From assembly GCA_963706605.1 (NCBI GenBank), contig OY970165.1, positions 1,736,001-1,800,000 of the forward strand: a DNA stretch of 64,000 nucleotides, written 5' to 3'. Each line of letters opens with the position of its first letter. The stretch's first letter is position 1. This document shows, one piece after another, positions 42,959 to 52,000 of the stretch. This DNA is from VRUE01 sp963706605. Lineage in GTDB: Bacteria; Actinomycetota; Thermoleophilia; Solirubrobacterales; 70-9. A program made the position numbers and the translations under genes. The notes under the pieces are model-generated. The model was not told where the DNA came from and searched no databases. It was given only the letters and a program-made list of their open reading frames with translations.

Positions 42959-44266
42959 ATGTCCGAGCGTGGACAGGCAGGCGCGGTCGCCGACCCGATC
43001 GCGGGCTCCCCGGTCTACCCGGGTGGCAGCCGCGTGAACGAGCACGGCCGGCTGGAGATCGCTGGCTGCGACGTCGTCGACCTCGCCGCCGAGCTCGGTA
43101 CCCCCGCCTACGTCTACGCGGAGGACGACATGCGGGCGCGGGCGCGGGCCTATCGCGAGGCGTTCGAGCGGCGGACCGACGACTTCGAGGTCCTCTTCGC
43201 CAGCAAGGCATTCCCCTGCACCGCCGCCTACCGGCTGTTCGCCGAGGAGGGGCTCTCGGTCGACGTCGCCTCGGGGGGCGAGCTGCACATGGCGCTGCGC
43301 GCCGGCTTTGACCCCGCTCGCATCCACATGCACGGCAACAACAAGAGCGACGAGGAGATCCTGCTCGCGGCGCGGGCCGGCGTCGGGCATCTGATCCTCG
43401 ACTCCTTTGACGAGATCGAACGCTGCGAGCGGCTGCTCGAACGGCCCCAGGACGTGCTGATCCGGGTCACGCCGGGAATCAAGCCCTCCACCCACGACTA
43501 TGTCCAGACCGGGCAGCTCGACTCGAAGTTCGGCTTCGGGCTGGAGGACGGGCTGGCGGCGCGGGCGATCGAGCGGGTGCTTGCCTCGGAGATGCTGAAC
43601 CTGGTCGGGTTGCACGCCCACATCGGCTCGCAGATCTTCGAGCTGGAGCCCTACAAGCTCGCGATCCGCGCGATCGGAGAGCTGAGCGGCGAGTGGTGCC
43701 GCCTCGTCAACGTCGGCGGCGGCCTCGGGATCGCCTATACCGCCGAGGATGAGCCGCCCTCGATCGATTCCTACGTCGACGTCAAGGTGCGCGCGGTCAC
43801 CGAGGTTTTCGGTGAGGGGGTGCGGATCCTGGTCGAGCCCGGCCGCTCGCTGGTCGGCAACGCGGGGGTCACCGCCTACCGGGTCGGGACCGTCAAGGAG
43901 ATTCCGGGCGTTCGCACCTACGTCGCGGTTGATGGCGGCATGTCGGACAACATGCGGCCGATGCTCTACGGGTCCCGCTACGAAGCGCTGATCGCCGACC
44001 GCGCTGCCGCTGCACCCGACACCCTGGCGACGATTGCGGGAATGCACTGTGAGTCGGGTGACGTGGTGGTGCGCGACGTGATGCTCGCCGCGCCTGCCGT
44101 CGGCGACGTTCTCGTCACCCCGGCGACCGGCGCCTACGGCCACGCGATGGCGAGCAACTACAACGGCGTGCCGCGGCCGCCGGTCGTCTTCTGCCGCGAG
44201 GGCGAGGCGCGAGTCGTGGTGCGGCGCGAGAGCTACGAGGACTTGACCGCTCGCGATGTCTCCTGA
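42959..44266 (+). CDS. lysA: Diaminopimelate decarboxylase
   Basis: A 435-residue PLP-dependent decarboxylase of the alanine-racemase fold. The PLP Lys lies in VLFASKAFPC, the conserved His and Gly-rich phosphate-binding loop in HAHIGSQI and NVGGGLGI, and the substrate-side ESGD in HCESGDVVVRD with the catalytic Cys before it. It makes lysine from meso-diaminopimelate. ATG 42959. It is the first gene of a tight operon with hom, thrC and thrB: each overlaps the next by 4-11 bp. The grouping of lysine and threonine branches of the aspartate family in one unit supports joint control. Confidence 0.95.
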   Translation: MSERGQAGAVADPIAGSPVYPGGSRVNEHGRLEIAGCDVVDLAAELGTPAYVYAEDDMRARARAYREAFERRTDDFEVLFASKAFPCTAAYRLFAEEGLSVDVASGGELHMALRAGFDPARIHMHGNNKSDEEILLAARAGVGHLILDSFDEIERCERLLERPQDVLIRVTPGIKPSTHDYVQTGQLDSKFGFGLEDGLAARAIERVLASEMLNLVGLHAHIGSQIFELEPYKLAIRAIGELSGEWCRLVNVGGGLGIAYTAEDEPPSIDSYVDVKVRAVTEVFGEGVRILVEPGRSLVGNAGVTAYRVGTVKEIPGVRTYVAVDGGMSDNMRPMLYGSRYEALIADRAAAAPDTLATIAGMHCESGDVVVRDVMLAAPAVGDVLVTPATGAYGHAMASNYNGVPRPPVVFCREGEARVVVRRESYEDLTARDVS

Positions 44267-45482
44267 CCCCGTCCGCATCGGGCTGCTCGGCCGCGGCACG
44301 GTCGGCGGCGCCTTCGCCGAGCTGCTCGCCGAGCGAGCGGGCGCGGTCGAGGCGGCGACCGGGCGGCGACCGGAGCTGGCCGGCACCCTGACCCGCGGCG
44401 AAGGCGACATCGGCGAGATCCTCGAGCGCTCGGATCTGATCGTCGAGCTGATCGGCGGCACCGATCCGGCGCGGACCTACGTGCTCGACGCGCTGCGCGC
44501 CGGCCGCCCGGTCGTCACCGCCAACAAGCAGCTGCTCGCCCAGCACGGAGAGGAGCTGTTCGGCGTCGCCCGCGAGGCGGGGGTGCAGCTGCGCTTCGAG
44601 GCCGCGGTGGCCGGCGTGATCCCGATCGTCCGCACGATCCAGGAGAGCTTCGGCGTCACCGAGATCGACAAGGTGTTCGGGATCGTCAACGGCACCACCA
44701 ACTTCATCCTCAGCGAGATGGCGGCGAGCGGCGCCGCTTATGAGGAGGTGCTCGGCCGCGCGCAGGAGCTCGGCTACGCCGAGGCCGACCCGAGCGATGA
44801 CGTCAACGGCGCCGACGCCGCGGCGAAGATGGCGATCCTCGCCCGCCTCGCCTTCCACACCCCGGTCACCCTCGATGAAGTCGCGTACGAGGGCATCGAG
44901 GCGATTCAGCCCGACGACCTCGCCTACGCCAAGGAGCTCGACCTCTCGCTGAAGCTGCTTGGGGTCGCCGAACGGCGCGATGGAGGGATCAGCGTCCGCG
45001 TCTTCCCCTGCTTCCTCTACAGCGGCCACCCCCTCGCCCCGGTCGGTGGGCCGTTCAACGCAGTGATGGTCGAGGCGCCGGCGATCACCGAGGTGACGAT
45101 GTCCGGCCCCGGCGCCGGCGGAGTCGAGACCGCCTCGGCCGTGCTCGGCGACGTCGTCTCGATCCTGGCCGGCGACAGCCCGGTTCACGAGGCCCGCGAG
45201 CGGCTGCCGCTCGTCGCCGACGTCCCCTCGTCCTTTTACCTGCACCTCGAGGTCGCCGACCGGCCCGGCGTCTTGGCGAAGATCGCCCAGGTGCTGGGCG
45301 AGAACGGGATCTCGGTGAAGAGCGTCGTCCAACGCGGAATCGGCGAGGACGCGCGGCTCGTGATGGTCGTCCACGAGTGCCTCGAGTCGCGCTTCGCGGC
45401 TGCGGTCGAGAAGATCGGCGGGCTGGACGACGTGCGCTCGGCACCGCGCTCGATAAGGGTCATCGAGGAGGAGTTCGTTTGA
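44256..45482 (+). CDS. hom: Homoserine dehydrogenase with C-terminal ACT domain
   Basis: A 408-residue protein. Rossmann N-terminus (RIGLLGRGTVGGAFAE), then TANKQLLAQHG, FEAAVAGVIPIVRTIQ and the signature GIVNGTTNFILSEMA, then EADPSDDVNGADAAAKMAIL with the catalytic Lys and Asp. The C-terminal 75 residues (about 330-408, SSFYLHLEVADRPGVLAKIAQVLGENGISVKSVVQ) are an ACT domain, which in this family mediates threonine feedback inhibition. It reduces aspartate semialdehyde to homoserine. ATG 44256 overlaps lysA by 11 bp. Confidence 0.96.
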   Translation: MSPDPVRIGLLGRGTVGGAFAELLAERAGAVEAATGRRPELAGTLTRGEGDIGEILERSDLIVELIGGTDPARTYVLDALRAGRPVVTANKQLLAQHGEELFGVAREAGVQLRFEAAVAGVIPIVRTIQESFGVTEIDKVFGIVNGTTNFILSEMAASGAAYEEVLGRAQELGYAEADPSDDVNGADAAAKMAILARLAFHTPVTLDEVAYEGIEAIQPDDLAYAKELDLSLKLLGVAERRDGGISVRVFPCFLYSGHPLAPVGGPFNAVMVEAPAITEVTMSGPGAGGVETASAVLGDVVSILAGDSPVHEARERLPLVADVPSSFYLHLEVADRPGVLAKIAQVLGENGISVKSVVQRGIGEDARLVMVVHECLESRFAAAVEKIGGLDDVRSAPRSIRVIEEEFV

Positions 45483-46516
45483 GCCCTGCGCCCCTGATCG
45501 AGCGGTACAGGGAGCGCCTTTCGCTGGAGGCCGACGACCCGGTCGTCTCGCTGAACGAGGGCTCCACCCCTCTGATCGAGGCGCCGCGGCTTTCGGAGCG
45601 GCTGGAGGTCAGGGCCTATCTCAAGTTCGAGGGGGCCAACCCGACCGGCTCCTTCAAGGACCGGGGGATGACGGTCGCCGTCTCGCGGGCGAAGGGCCGT
45701 GGCGCGGAGGCGGTGATTTGCGCTTCGACCGGGAACACGGCCGCCAGCGCTGCCGCCTACGCCGCCCGCGCCGGTCTGCGCGGCGCGGTGATCGTGCCCG
45801 AGGGGAAGATCGCGATCGGCAAGCTCGCGCAGGCGCTGATGCACGGCGCCCGCGTGGTCGCTCTGCAGGGGAACTTCGACGAGGCGCTGCGGATCGTCCG
45901 CGAGCTCGCCGACCGCCACCCGATCGAGCTGGTCAACTCGGTCAATCCGTACCGGATCGAAGGTCAGAAGACGGCTGCCTTCGAGGTGGTCGAAGAGATG
46001 GGCGAAGCCCCGGGGGCGCTGGCGATACCGGTGGGCAACGCCGGCAACGTGACCGCCTACTGGCGTGGCTTCGAGGAGCTGGGCGCCGCTCCAGCCCTCT
46101 ACGGTTTTCAGGCCGAGGGGGCGGCGCCGCTCGTGCACGGCGCCCCGGTCGCCGACCCGGAGACGGTGGCCTCGGCGATCCGGATAGGGAACCCGGCCCG
46201 CTGGGAGGAGGCGATGGCCGCCTTCACCGCGTCGCGCGGCCGCGTCGCCGCCGTCTCCGACGAGCAGATCCTCGACGCCTACCGCTGGCTGGCGGCCAGC
46301 GAAGGCGTCTTCTGCGAGCCGGCCTCGGCCGCCTCCGTCGCCGGCCTGCTCGCCCACGGCATGCCGGTCGCGGAGGGCACGGCGCCGCCCGAGTCGGTCG
46401 TCTGCGTCCTCACCGGCCACGGCCTCAAGGACCCCGACACCGCCCTCTCCAAGGCTCCGTCGGTGATCAACTGCGAGAACGACCTCAGCGCCGTCGAGCG
46501 GGCAGTGTTCGATTGA
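45479..46516 (+). CDS. thrC: Threonine synthase
   Basis: A 345-residue PLP enzyme. NEGSTPLIEAPRL starts the fold, ANPTGSFKDRGMTVAVS has the PLP-binding Lys, CASTGNTAASAAAYAARAG forms the phosphate-binding part, and GNAGNVTAYWRGFEE follows. It makes threonine from O-phosphohomoserine. The TTG start at 45479 overlaps the stop of hom (TTGA), which gives coupled translation. The frame is open further upstream, but that part is only hom in another frame. Confidence 0.95.
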   Translation: MSPAPLIERYRERLSLEADDPVVSLNEGSTPLIEAPRLSERLEVRAYLKFEGANPTGSFKDRGMTVAVSRAKGRGAEAVICASTGNTAASAAAYAARAGLRGAVIVPEGKIAIGKLAQALMHGARVVALQGNFDEALRIVRELADRHPIELVNSVNPYRIEGQKTAAFEVVEEMGEAPGALAIPVGNAGNVTAYWRGFEELGAAPALYGFQAEGAAPLVHGAPVADPETVASAIRIGNPARWEEAMAAFTASRGRVAAVSDEQILDAYRWLAASEGVFCEPASAASVAGLLAHGMPVAEGTAPPESVVCVLTGHGLKDPDTALSKAPSVINCENDLSAVERAVFD

Positions 46517-47394
46517 CCGCGCGCCGACGACTGGTCCGCGTTCCCGCCTCCTCGGCCAATCTCGGGCCGGGCTACGACGTGATGGCGGCCGCGCTGGAGC
46601 TCTTCCTCGAGCTGGAAGTGGAGGAGGTCGGTGAGTTCTCCTTCGCCCCGGGGCCGTTGGACGTGCCGACCGGGCGCGACAACCTGCTCGTGCGGGCCTT
46701 CGAGAGCCTGCACTCGGCGGACGGGATCGCCTTCCGCCTGACGGAGACGATTCCGCTCGGACGCGGCCTCGGCTCGAGCGCCGCGGCGATCGTCGCCGGG
46801 CTCGTGGCCGCCGACCATCTCTACGAGCTGGCGCTCTCCGAGGAGGAGATGCTGGCGCGGGCGACCGAGATCGAGGGGCACCCCGACAACGTCGCCGCCG
46901 CCATCTACGGCGGCATCGTCATCTGTGGACGCGAAGACGACGGCTCTCCGGGCGCCTCGCGATTCCCGCCTCCGGACGGGCTGGAGGGCGTGCTCGTGAT
47001 CCCGTCCGAAGAGGTCCCGACCGAGCGCGCCCGCGAGGCGATCCCGGCGGAGATCCCGCTGAACGACGCCCTCTACAACGTCTTCTCCGCCGCCCGCTTG
47101 ACGCTGGGCCTTTACCGCGGCGACCTCGACCTGATCGCCGCCGGGCTCAAGGATCACATCCATCAGGGGCGGCGCCGTGGCCTCTACCCCCGCTCGATGG
47201 AGCTGGTCGAGGACGCGCGCGAGATCGGCGCGCTCGGCGCGACGATCTCCGGCGCCGGCCCCACCGTGCTCGTCTGGACCACCTGGCAGGACGCCGGCAA
47301 GGTCAGCGAAGAGCTGGAACGCCGCTGCGGGGGCTGGGCCGAGGTCCGCCGGATCCCCTTCAGCCCGCAGGGCGCCGACGTTCCCGAGCTCTGA
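46513..47394 (+). CDS. thrB: Homoserine kinase
   Basis: A 293-residue GHMP-superfamily kinase. VPASSANLGPGYDVMAAAL is motif 1, PLGRGLGSSAAAIVAGL is the ATP-binding motif 2 and ISGAGPTVLVWT motif 3. It phosphorylates homoserine for ThrC. The TTG start at 46513 overlaps the thrC stop by four bases. It is the last gene of the operon; the next gene starts 37 bp later. Confidence 0.95.
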   Translation: MTARRRLVRVPASSANLGPGYDVMAAALELFLELEVEEVGEFSFAPGPLDVPTGRDNLLVRAFESLHSADGIAFRLTETIPLGRGLGSSAAAIVAGLVAADHLYELALSEEEMLARATEIEGHPDNVAAAIYGGIVICGREDDGSPGASRFPPPDGLEGVLVIPSEEVPTERAREAIPAEIPLNDALYNVFSAARLTLGLYRGDLDLIAAGLKDHIHQGRRRGLYPRSMELVEDAREIGALGATISGAGPTVLVWTTWQDAGKVSEELERRCGGWAEVRRIPFSPQGADVPEL

Positions 47395-47430
47395 CCCCGA
47401 AGCGCCGCATCCACCACTACCATCGTTGTC

Positions 47431-48489
47431 GTGGCAGGCAGGTTGAGATGGGTTCCCGCGACAGCGCTGTTGGCCGTGCTGTTGATGGCGCCGTCGCTCG
47501 CGCACGCCACGCTGACGTTTGTCCGTAACCCGTTGAAGCCGGTCGTCTGGGCGGCCGAAGACAACGGCTCCCGCGCCCACACGGTGGCGCCGGGGACGAC
47601 CCCCCGTGTCTCGCCGGACGGCCAGACCGTCGCCTACAGCCCGGTCAAGGCGGGATCCTTCAGCTCTGAACTCGTGGTCGCCCCCGCCAGCGGCAGCACG
47701 GCGCCGCATCGGCTCCTCGGTGACTGGCGCGAACCCTCCGTCTTTGCCTGGTCGCCGGATTCGAGCACGATCGCGGCGTTGCGTGGGCCGGAACTCGGCA
47801 AGCGCTCGCTCGTCCTGATCGACGTCGCCTGCGAGACCGGCGAAGTGCTCTGCCTCCGCGCTGGAGAGCGCGTCGTCGCCCGCGGCTACTTCAGCGGTGT
47901 CAGCTTCTCGCCGGATGGCGGTCAGCTCGTCTACGCCCGCTCGGGCAGCGAACGCTACCCGCCCCGCAGCGACATCTACAGGGTCGGCGCCGGAGGCGGC
48001 AAGCCCGTGCGCCTCACCCACGACCAGAGCTCGACCAACCCCCTCTGGGGTCCCGGCGGCAAGATCGTCTTCGTCAAGCTCCTCGGCGCCAAGCAGCGGA
48101 AATACGGACCCAAGAACGAGCTCTTCCTGATGAATTCAAAGGGCGGGCAGGTGCGGCGCCTGACCCACACGGCCGTCAGCCCGCTGGCGCAGGGCCTCTA
48201 CCCGACGCAATGGTCCGCGAACGGCAAGCGCCTGCTCGCCCAGTTCGGCGGCCAGGACCTGACGTATGCGGTCACCGTCAACCCACGGACGGGCGCCCAG
48301 CGCCCACTGGTCGAAGCCACCGAGCAGGGTTTCGTCGGCACCGCGCTCTCGGCCGACGGCAAGTTCGTGCTCGGGGCCAGCGGCGGCGGCGACCCCGGCC
48401 TCAAGCACGACGTGCAGAGCATCCCCTACGGCGGCGGCAGGCCGAAGGTGCTCGCCAAGAACGCTTTCGAACCCAGCTGGAGTCGCTGA
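47431..48489 (+). CDS. Exported TolB-like WD40/PD40 beta-propeller protein
   Basis: A 352-residue protein. GTG 47431 leads into a signal peptide (WVPATALLAVLLMAPSLAHA, cut after residue 26). The mature part has repeated S-P-D-G and W-S-P/A-N/D motifs (PRVSPDGQTVAYS, FAWSPDSSTIAAL, VSFSPDGGQLVYA, TQWSANGKRLLA, LSADGKFVLGA), the signs of PD40-type blades as in TolB. One Cys pair (ACETGEVLC) is present. It probably binds peptides or proteins outside the membrane. No Tol/Pal genes are near. Confidence 0.85.
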   Translation: MAGRLRWVPATALLAVLLMAPSLAHATLTFVRNPLKPVVWAAEDNGSRAHTVAPGTTPRVSPDGQTVAYSPVKAGSFSSELVVAPASGSTAPHRLLGDWREPSVFAWSPDSSTIAALRGPELGKRSLVLIDVACETGEVLCLRAGERVVARGYFSGVSFSPDGGQLVYARSGSERYPPRSDIYRVGAGGGKPVRLTHDQSSTNPLWGPGGKIVFVKLLGAKQRKYGPKNELFLMNSKGGQVRRLTHTAVSPLAQGLYPTQWSANGKRLLAQFGGQDLTYAVTVNPRTGAQRPLVEATEQGFVGTALSADGKFVLGASGGGDPGLKHDVQSIPYGGGRPKVLAKNAFEPSWSR

Positions 48490-48510
48490 CCCCGGAAAGG
48501 AAGGATCGAG

Positions 48511-48885
48511 ATGGCCGACGGCTACACGATCAAGCACCGCGACGAGTTCGAGACGATGGAGGGGTCGGGGGACTCCACCTGGAGGCTGGCGCGCAAGGCG
48601 CTTGGCACCTCGTGCTTCGGCTTCAACCTGGTCGAGATCGCACCCGGTGGGCAGATCCCCGAGCACGACGAGGCGCAGAGCGGTCAGGTCGAGCTTTACA
48701 TCGTGCTCGAGGGCGAAGCGACGCTGCGGCTCGACGGCGAGGACCACGCGGCGCCGGCGGGTACCTTCGCCTCGATCGAGCCGCCGGCCGGCCGCACGAT
48801 CCTCAACCGCTCCGACGCCCCCGTCACGGCGCTCCTGATCGGCGTCCAGCCGGGTGGCGGCTACGAGCCGATGGGCTGGGCCTAA
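48511..48885 (+). CDS. Cupin-domain protein
   Basis: A 124-residue single-domain cupin. The first cupin motif lies at GGQIPEHDEAQSGQVELYIVLEGEATLRLDGE, with a His and Glu pattern (metal ligands EH-x-E), and the second near ASIEPPAGRTILNRSDAPV. The second motif lacks the usual His, so metal binding may be weak. ATG 48511 has GGAAAGGAAG upstream. Substrate unknown. Confidence 0.85.
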   Translation: MADGYTIKHRDEFETMEGSGDSTWRLARKALGTSCFGFNLVEIAPGGQIPEHDEAQSGQVELYIVLEGEATLRLDGEDHAAPAGTFASIEPPAGRTILNRSDAPVTALLIGVQPGGGYEPMGWA

Positions 48886-48892
48886 CCCGATC

Positions 48893-48936
48893 GCGTTCGC
48901 ACTTATACGCCCTATGCGGGGGATAAGTGCGAACGC
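48893..48936. repeat. REP-like palindrome, copy A (perfect 14-bp arms)
   Basis: GCGTTCGCACTTAT (48893-48906) and ATAAGTGCGAACGC (48923-48936) are perfect reverse complements around a 16-nt loop containing CTATGCGGG. A related palindrome lies at 61662-61702. It follows the cupin stop by only seven bases and precedes the glutamate synthase promoter. Confidence 0.75.
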
Positions 48937-48969
48937 TGTGGTGGATGTGGGGGTTTGGGCTCTGGGATT

Positions 48970-48998
48970 TTGATCGGGGCCTCGGCGGCCCCTATAAT
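48970..48998 (+). promoter_or_regulatory. Promoter of the glutamate synthase gene
   Basis: TTGATC (48970-48975) and TATAAT (48993-48998) are separated by 17 bp, an almost ideal sigma-70/SigA housekeeping promoter. It lies 62 bp before the TTG start at 49061. This is the clearest promoter in the window. Confidence 0.7.
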
Positions 48999-49060
48999 CC
49001 GGCAACTCGTCAACCCGTCGCGCGCCCGCTCGGAGAAGGCGCGGAAACCGGGAGGTCAAC

Positions 49061-52000
49061 TTGTCCGATACCCAGTCCCGTGAGCTTCACGGCGAGAACG
49101 GCACCGTCCGCTACTCGCCAGAGCGTGCCTACCGGCCGCTCGTCTCGCCCCCCAGCGTCGAGGACAAGGACGCCTGTGCGATCTACGCCTCGGTGCGCAA
49201 GGACGCGACGCCGAGCCACGAACCGATCGAGCGCGCGATCCCGGCGCTGCAGAAGATGCTCCACCGGGCCGGAAACGTCGACGGCGAGGGCGACGGCTGT
49301 GGACTGCTGGTCGACATCCCGCGCAAGATCTGGGCCGAGGAAGTTCGCTCCGGTGGCCACGACCCCTCGCTGACCCTCGACGACGCCTTTGCCGTCGCCC
49401 ATGTCTTCATCGAGCGCTCCCAGGACCTGGAGCGCATCCAGCACGACGCCCGCGAGCTGCTCGGCCGGGGCGGCTTCCGCATCCTCGCCGAGCGGATCGG
49501 CGTCGTCGACTCGCCGGCCCTCGGCCCCACCGCGCGCGAGGAGGAGCCGCATTTCTGGCAGGTGGCCGGCCTCGTCGCCGACGCATCGCGCCGCGACCGC
49601 GTCCTCTTTGACCTCCTGATCGAGCTGGAGCAGCAGCTCGGCGTCCACGTCCCCTCGCTCTCGGCGACCACCTGTGTCTACAAGGTGATGGGTGCGCCGA
49701 AGATTCTCGGCGAGTACTACCCGGACCTGCGCGACGAGCGCTTCGAGACGATCGGCTGCTTCGGCCACAACCGCTACTCGACCAATACCTGGCCCTCCTT
49801 CAAACGGGTCCAGCCCTTCTCGGTGCTGGGTCACAACGGCGAGATCAACACGATCGAGCAGCTGCGCCAGGAGGCGCGCATGCTCGGCGTCCCGATCCAG
49901 CCGGGATCCTCGGACTCGCAGGACCTCAACCGCACGATCGACACCCTGGTCAGCCGCGACGGCCTCAGCCTTGCCGAGGCGATGGAGATGGTCGTGCCGC
50001 CGATCGTCGAAGAGATCCGCTCGCTGCCCGAGGACCTGCACCGCTTCTACATGTATCTGCACCAGGCGATGGGCCCGTTCGCGCAGGGGCCGGTGGCGCT
50101 GATCGCCCGCCATTGCGACGAGTGCGTTTTCTCCGCCGACGCGCTCGGCCTGCGTCCGCTCTGGCAGGTCGAGACGAACGAGGACTACGTCTTCAGCTCC
50201 GAGCCTGGTGTCGTCGCGGTCGGCGAGATGGTCTCCGAGCCAAAGCCGCTGGCCCCGGGAGAGAAGACGATGGTGGTGATCGACCGCGAACGCAAGCGCT
50301 CGACCCTCCACGCCCACGACGAGATGCTGCGCATCGTCCGCGACCGCTGGCTGGACCGCAACGGCGCCGAGCAGGTCGGTCCCTACGATCGGGCCCTGGT
50401 GACCGGTGGCCCGCTCGAGGGCGGCGAGGTGCCGGGGTACTCGGACGCCGGCCCCGAAGAGCCCGTCAAGGTCGCCGACCGCGTGCTGGCCGGGTTCGGC
50501 TGGCAGCGGGACGACGTCAAACTCGTCCAGCAGATGGCCTCCAACGGGGCCGAGCCGATCGGCTCGCTCGGCTACGACGGGCCGCTGGCGGCGCTCTCGC
50601 CGGAGCGCCAAAACCTGGCCGACTACTTCAAGGAGACGGTCGCCGTCGTCACCAACCCCGCGATCGACCGCGAGCGCGAGATCGAGCACTTCTCGACCCG
50701 CGCCGTGTTCGGTCGACGCCCCTCGATCGACGCCGCCGGTGAGGACTCGGGCACGGTCGAGACCTCCTTTCCGGTGATCCTCGGCGGCCACCACGGTCTG
50801 GCGCCGCTCTCCGACAAGACCTACCGCCAGATCGCCCGCAGGCACCACACCTACCTGCTCGAGGACCTCTGGGAGGAGTTCCGGGGACGGGCCGGCGCGG
50901 TCGACATCTCGCTGCTGGAGTCGGAGACGACGCAGGGGGCGATCGAGCGGATCAAGCAGGAGGCGGCGAAGAAGGTGCGCGACGGCGCCGAGCTGCTGGT
51001 GCTGACCGACCGTACGGTGTACGACGCCGAGCGCCGCTACCTCGACCCCCACCTCGCCGTCTCCGCCGTCGATCAGGCGCTGAAGCAGTTCCGGGTCGAG
51101 CCCGGCGAGGAAAACCTGCGCCGTCGTTGCGGCATCGTGCTGCGCTCGGCGGCGATCCGCAACGTCCACGACACGATGCTGGCCCTGGGCCTGGGCGCCA
51201 ACGGCGTCTGCCCCTACACGATGGTCGAGGTGATCTGTGTCGAGGACTACGAGACCGACATCGGCAACCTTTGCGCGGCGCTGACCAAAGGAATCGAGAA
51301 AGTGATCTCGACGATCGGCATCCACGAGGTGCGCGGCTACGCCCGCCAGTTCTCCTCGATCGGCGTCAAGCCGGAGCTGGCCGAGATCTTCCAGACCGAG
51401 GCCTTCGCCGCCTCGGAGTCGGGTGGGGTCGGGTTTGCCGCGCTCGACGCGAGCAGCAACGAACGGGCACGTGTGTTGGCAGGCGACGAGGACGCCAAAC
51501 CGGCCAAGACCTTCCGTTTCTACCCCAAGGTCTACAAGGCGGCGATCGCGACCGCCAACGGCTCCGGCTCCTACGCCGAGTATTCGGAGAAGGTGCGGGA
51601 CCTGGAGCGACAGAGCCCGATCTCGATGCGCCACATCATGGGGCTGGTGGGCGACAGAGAGCCCCTTCCCGACGCATCGGTGGTCGACGCTGGCGTCGGC
51701 CACCACGACTACCCGGTCGTGATCTCCTCGATGAGCTTCGGCTCGCAGTCCGAGCCCGCCTTCCGTGCCTACGCGGAGGCGGCGAAGTCGATCAACGTCC
51801 TCTGCATCAACGGCGAGGGTGGCGAGATCCGCGACATGTACGGGCAGTACCGCAAGTGGCGCGGACAGCAGGTCGCTTCGGGCCGCTTCGGCGTCTCGGC
51901 GGAGATGATCAACTCCTCCTACGTCGCCGAGATCAAGATCGGTCAGGGCGCCAAGCCCGGTGAGGGCGGCCACCTGCCCGGCAAGAAGGTCTCCGAGAAG

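Noticed and set aside
45718..46512. A long N-terminal extension in frame with thrB
   Set aside because: The extension is an Arg/Gly-rich out-of-frame reading of thrC. The TTG at 46513, overlapping the thrC stop, gives the normal homoserine kinase start.
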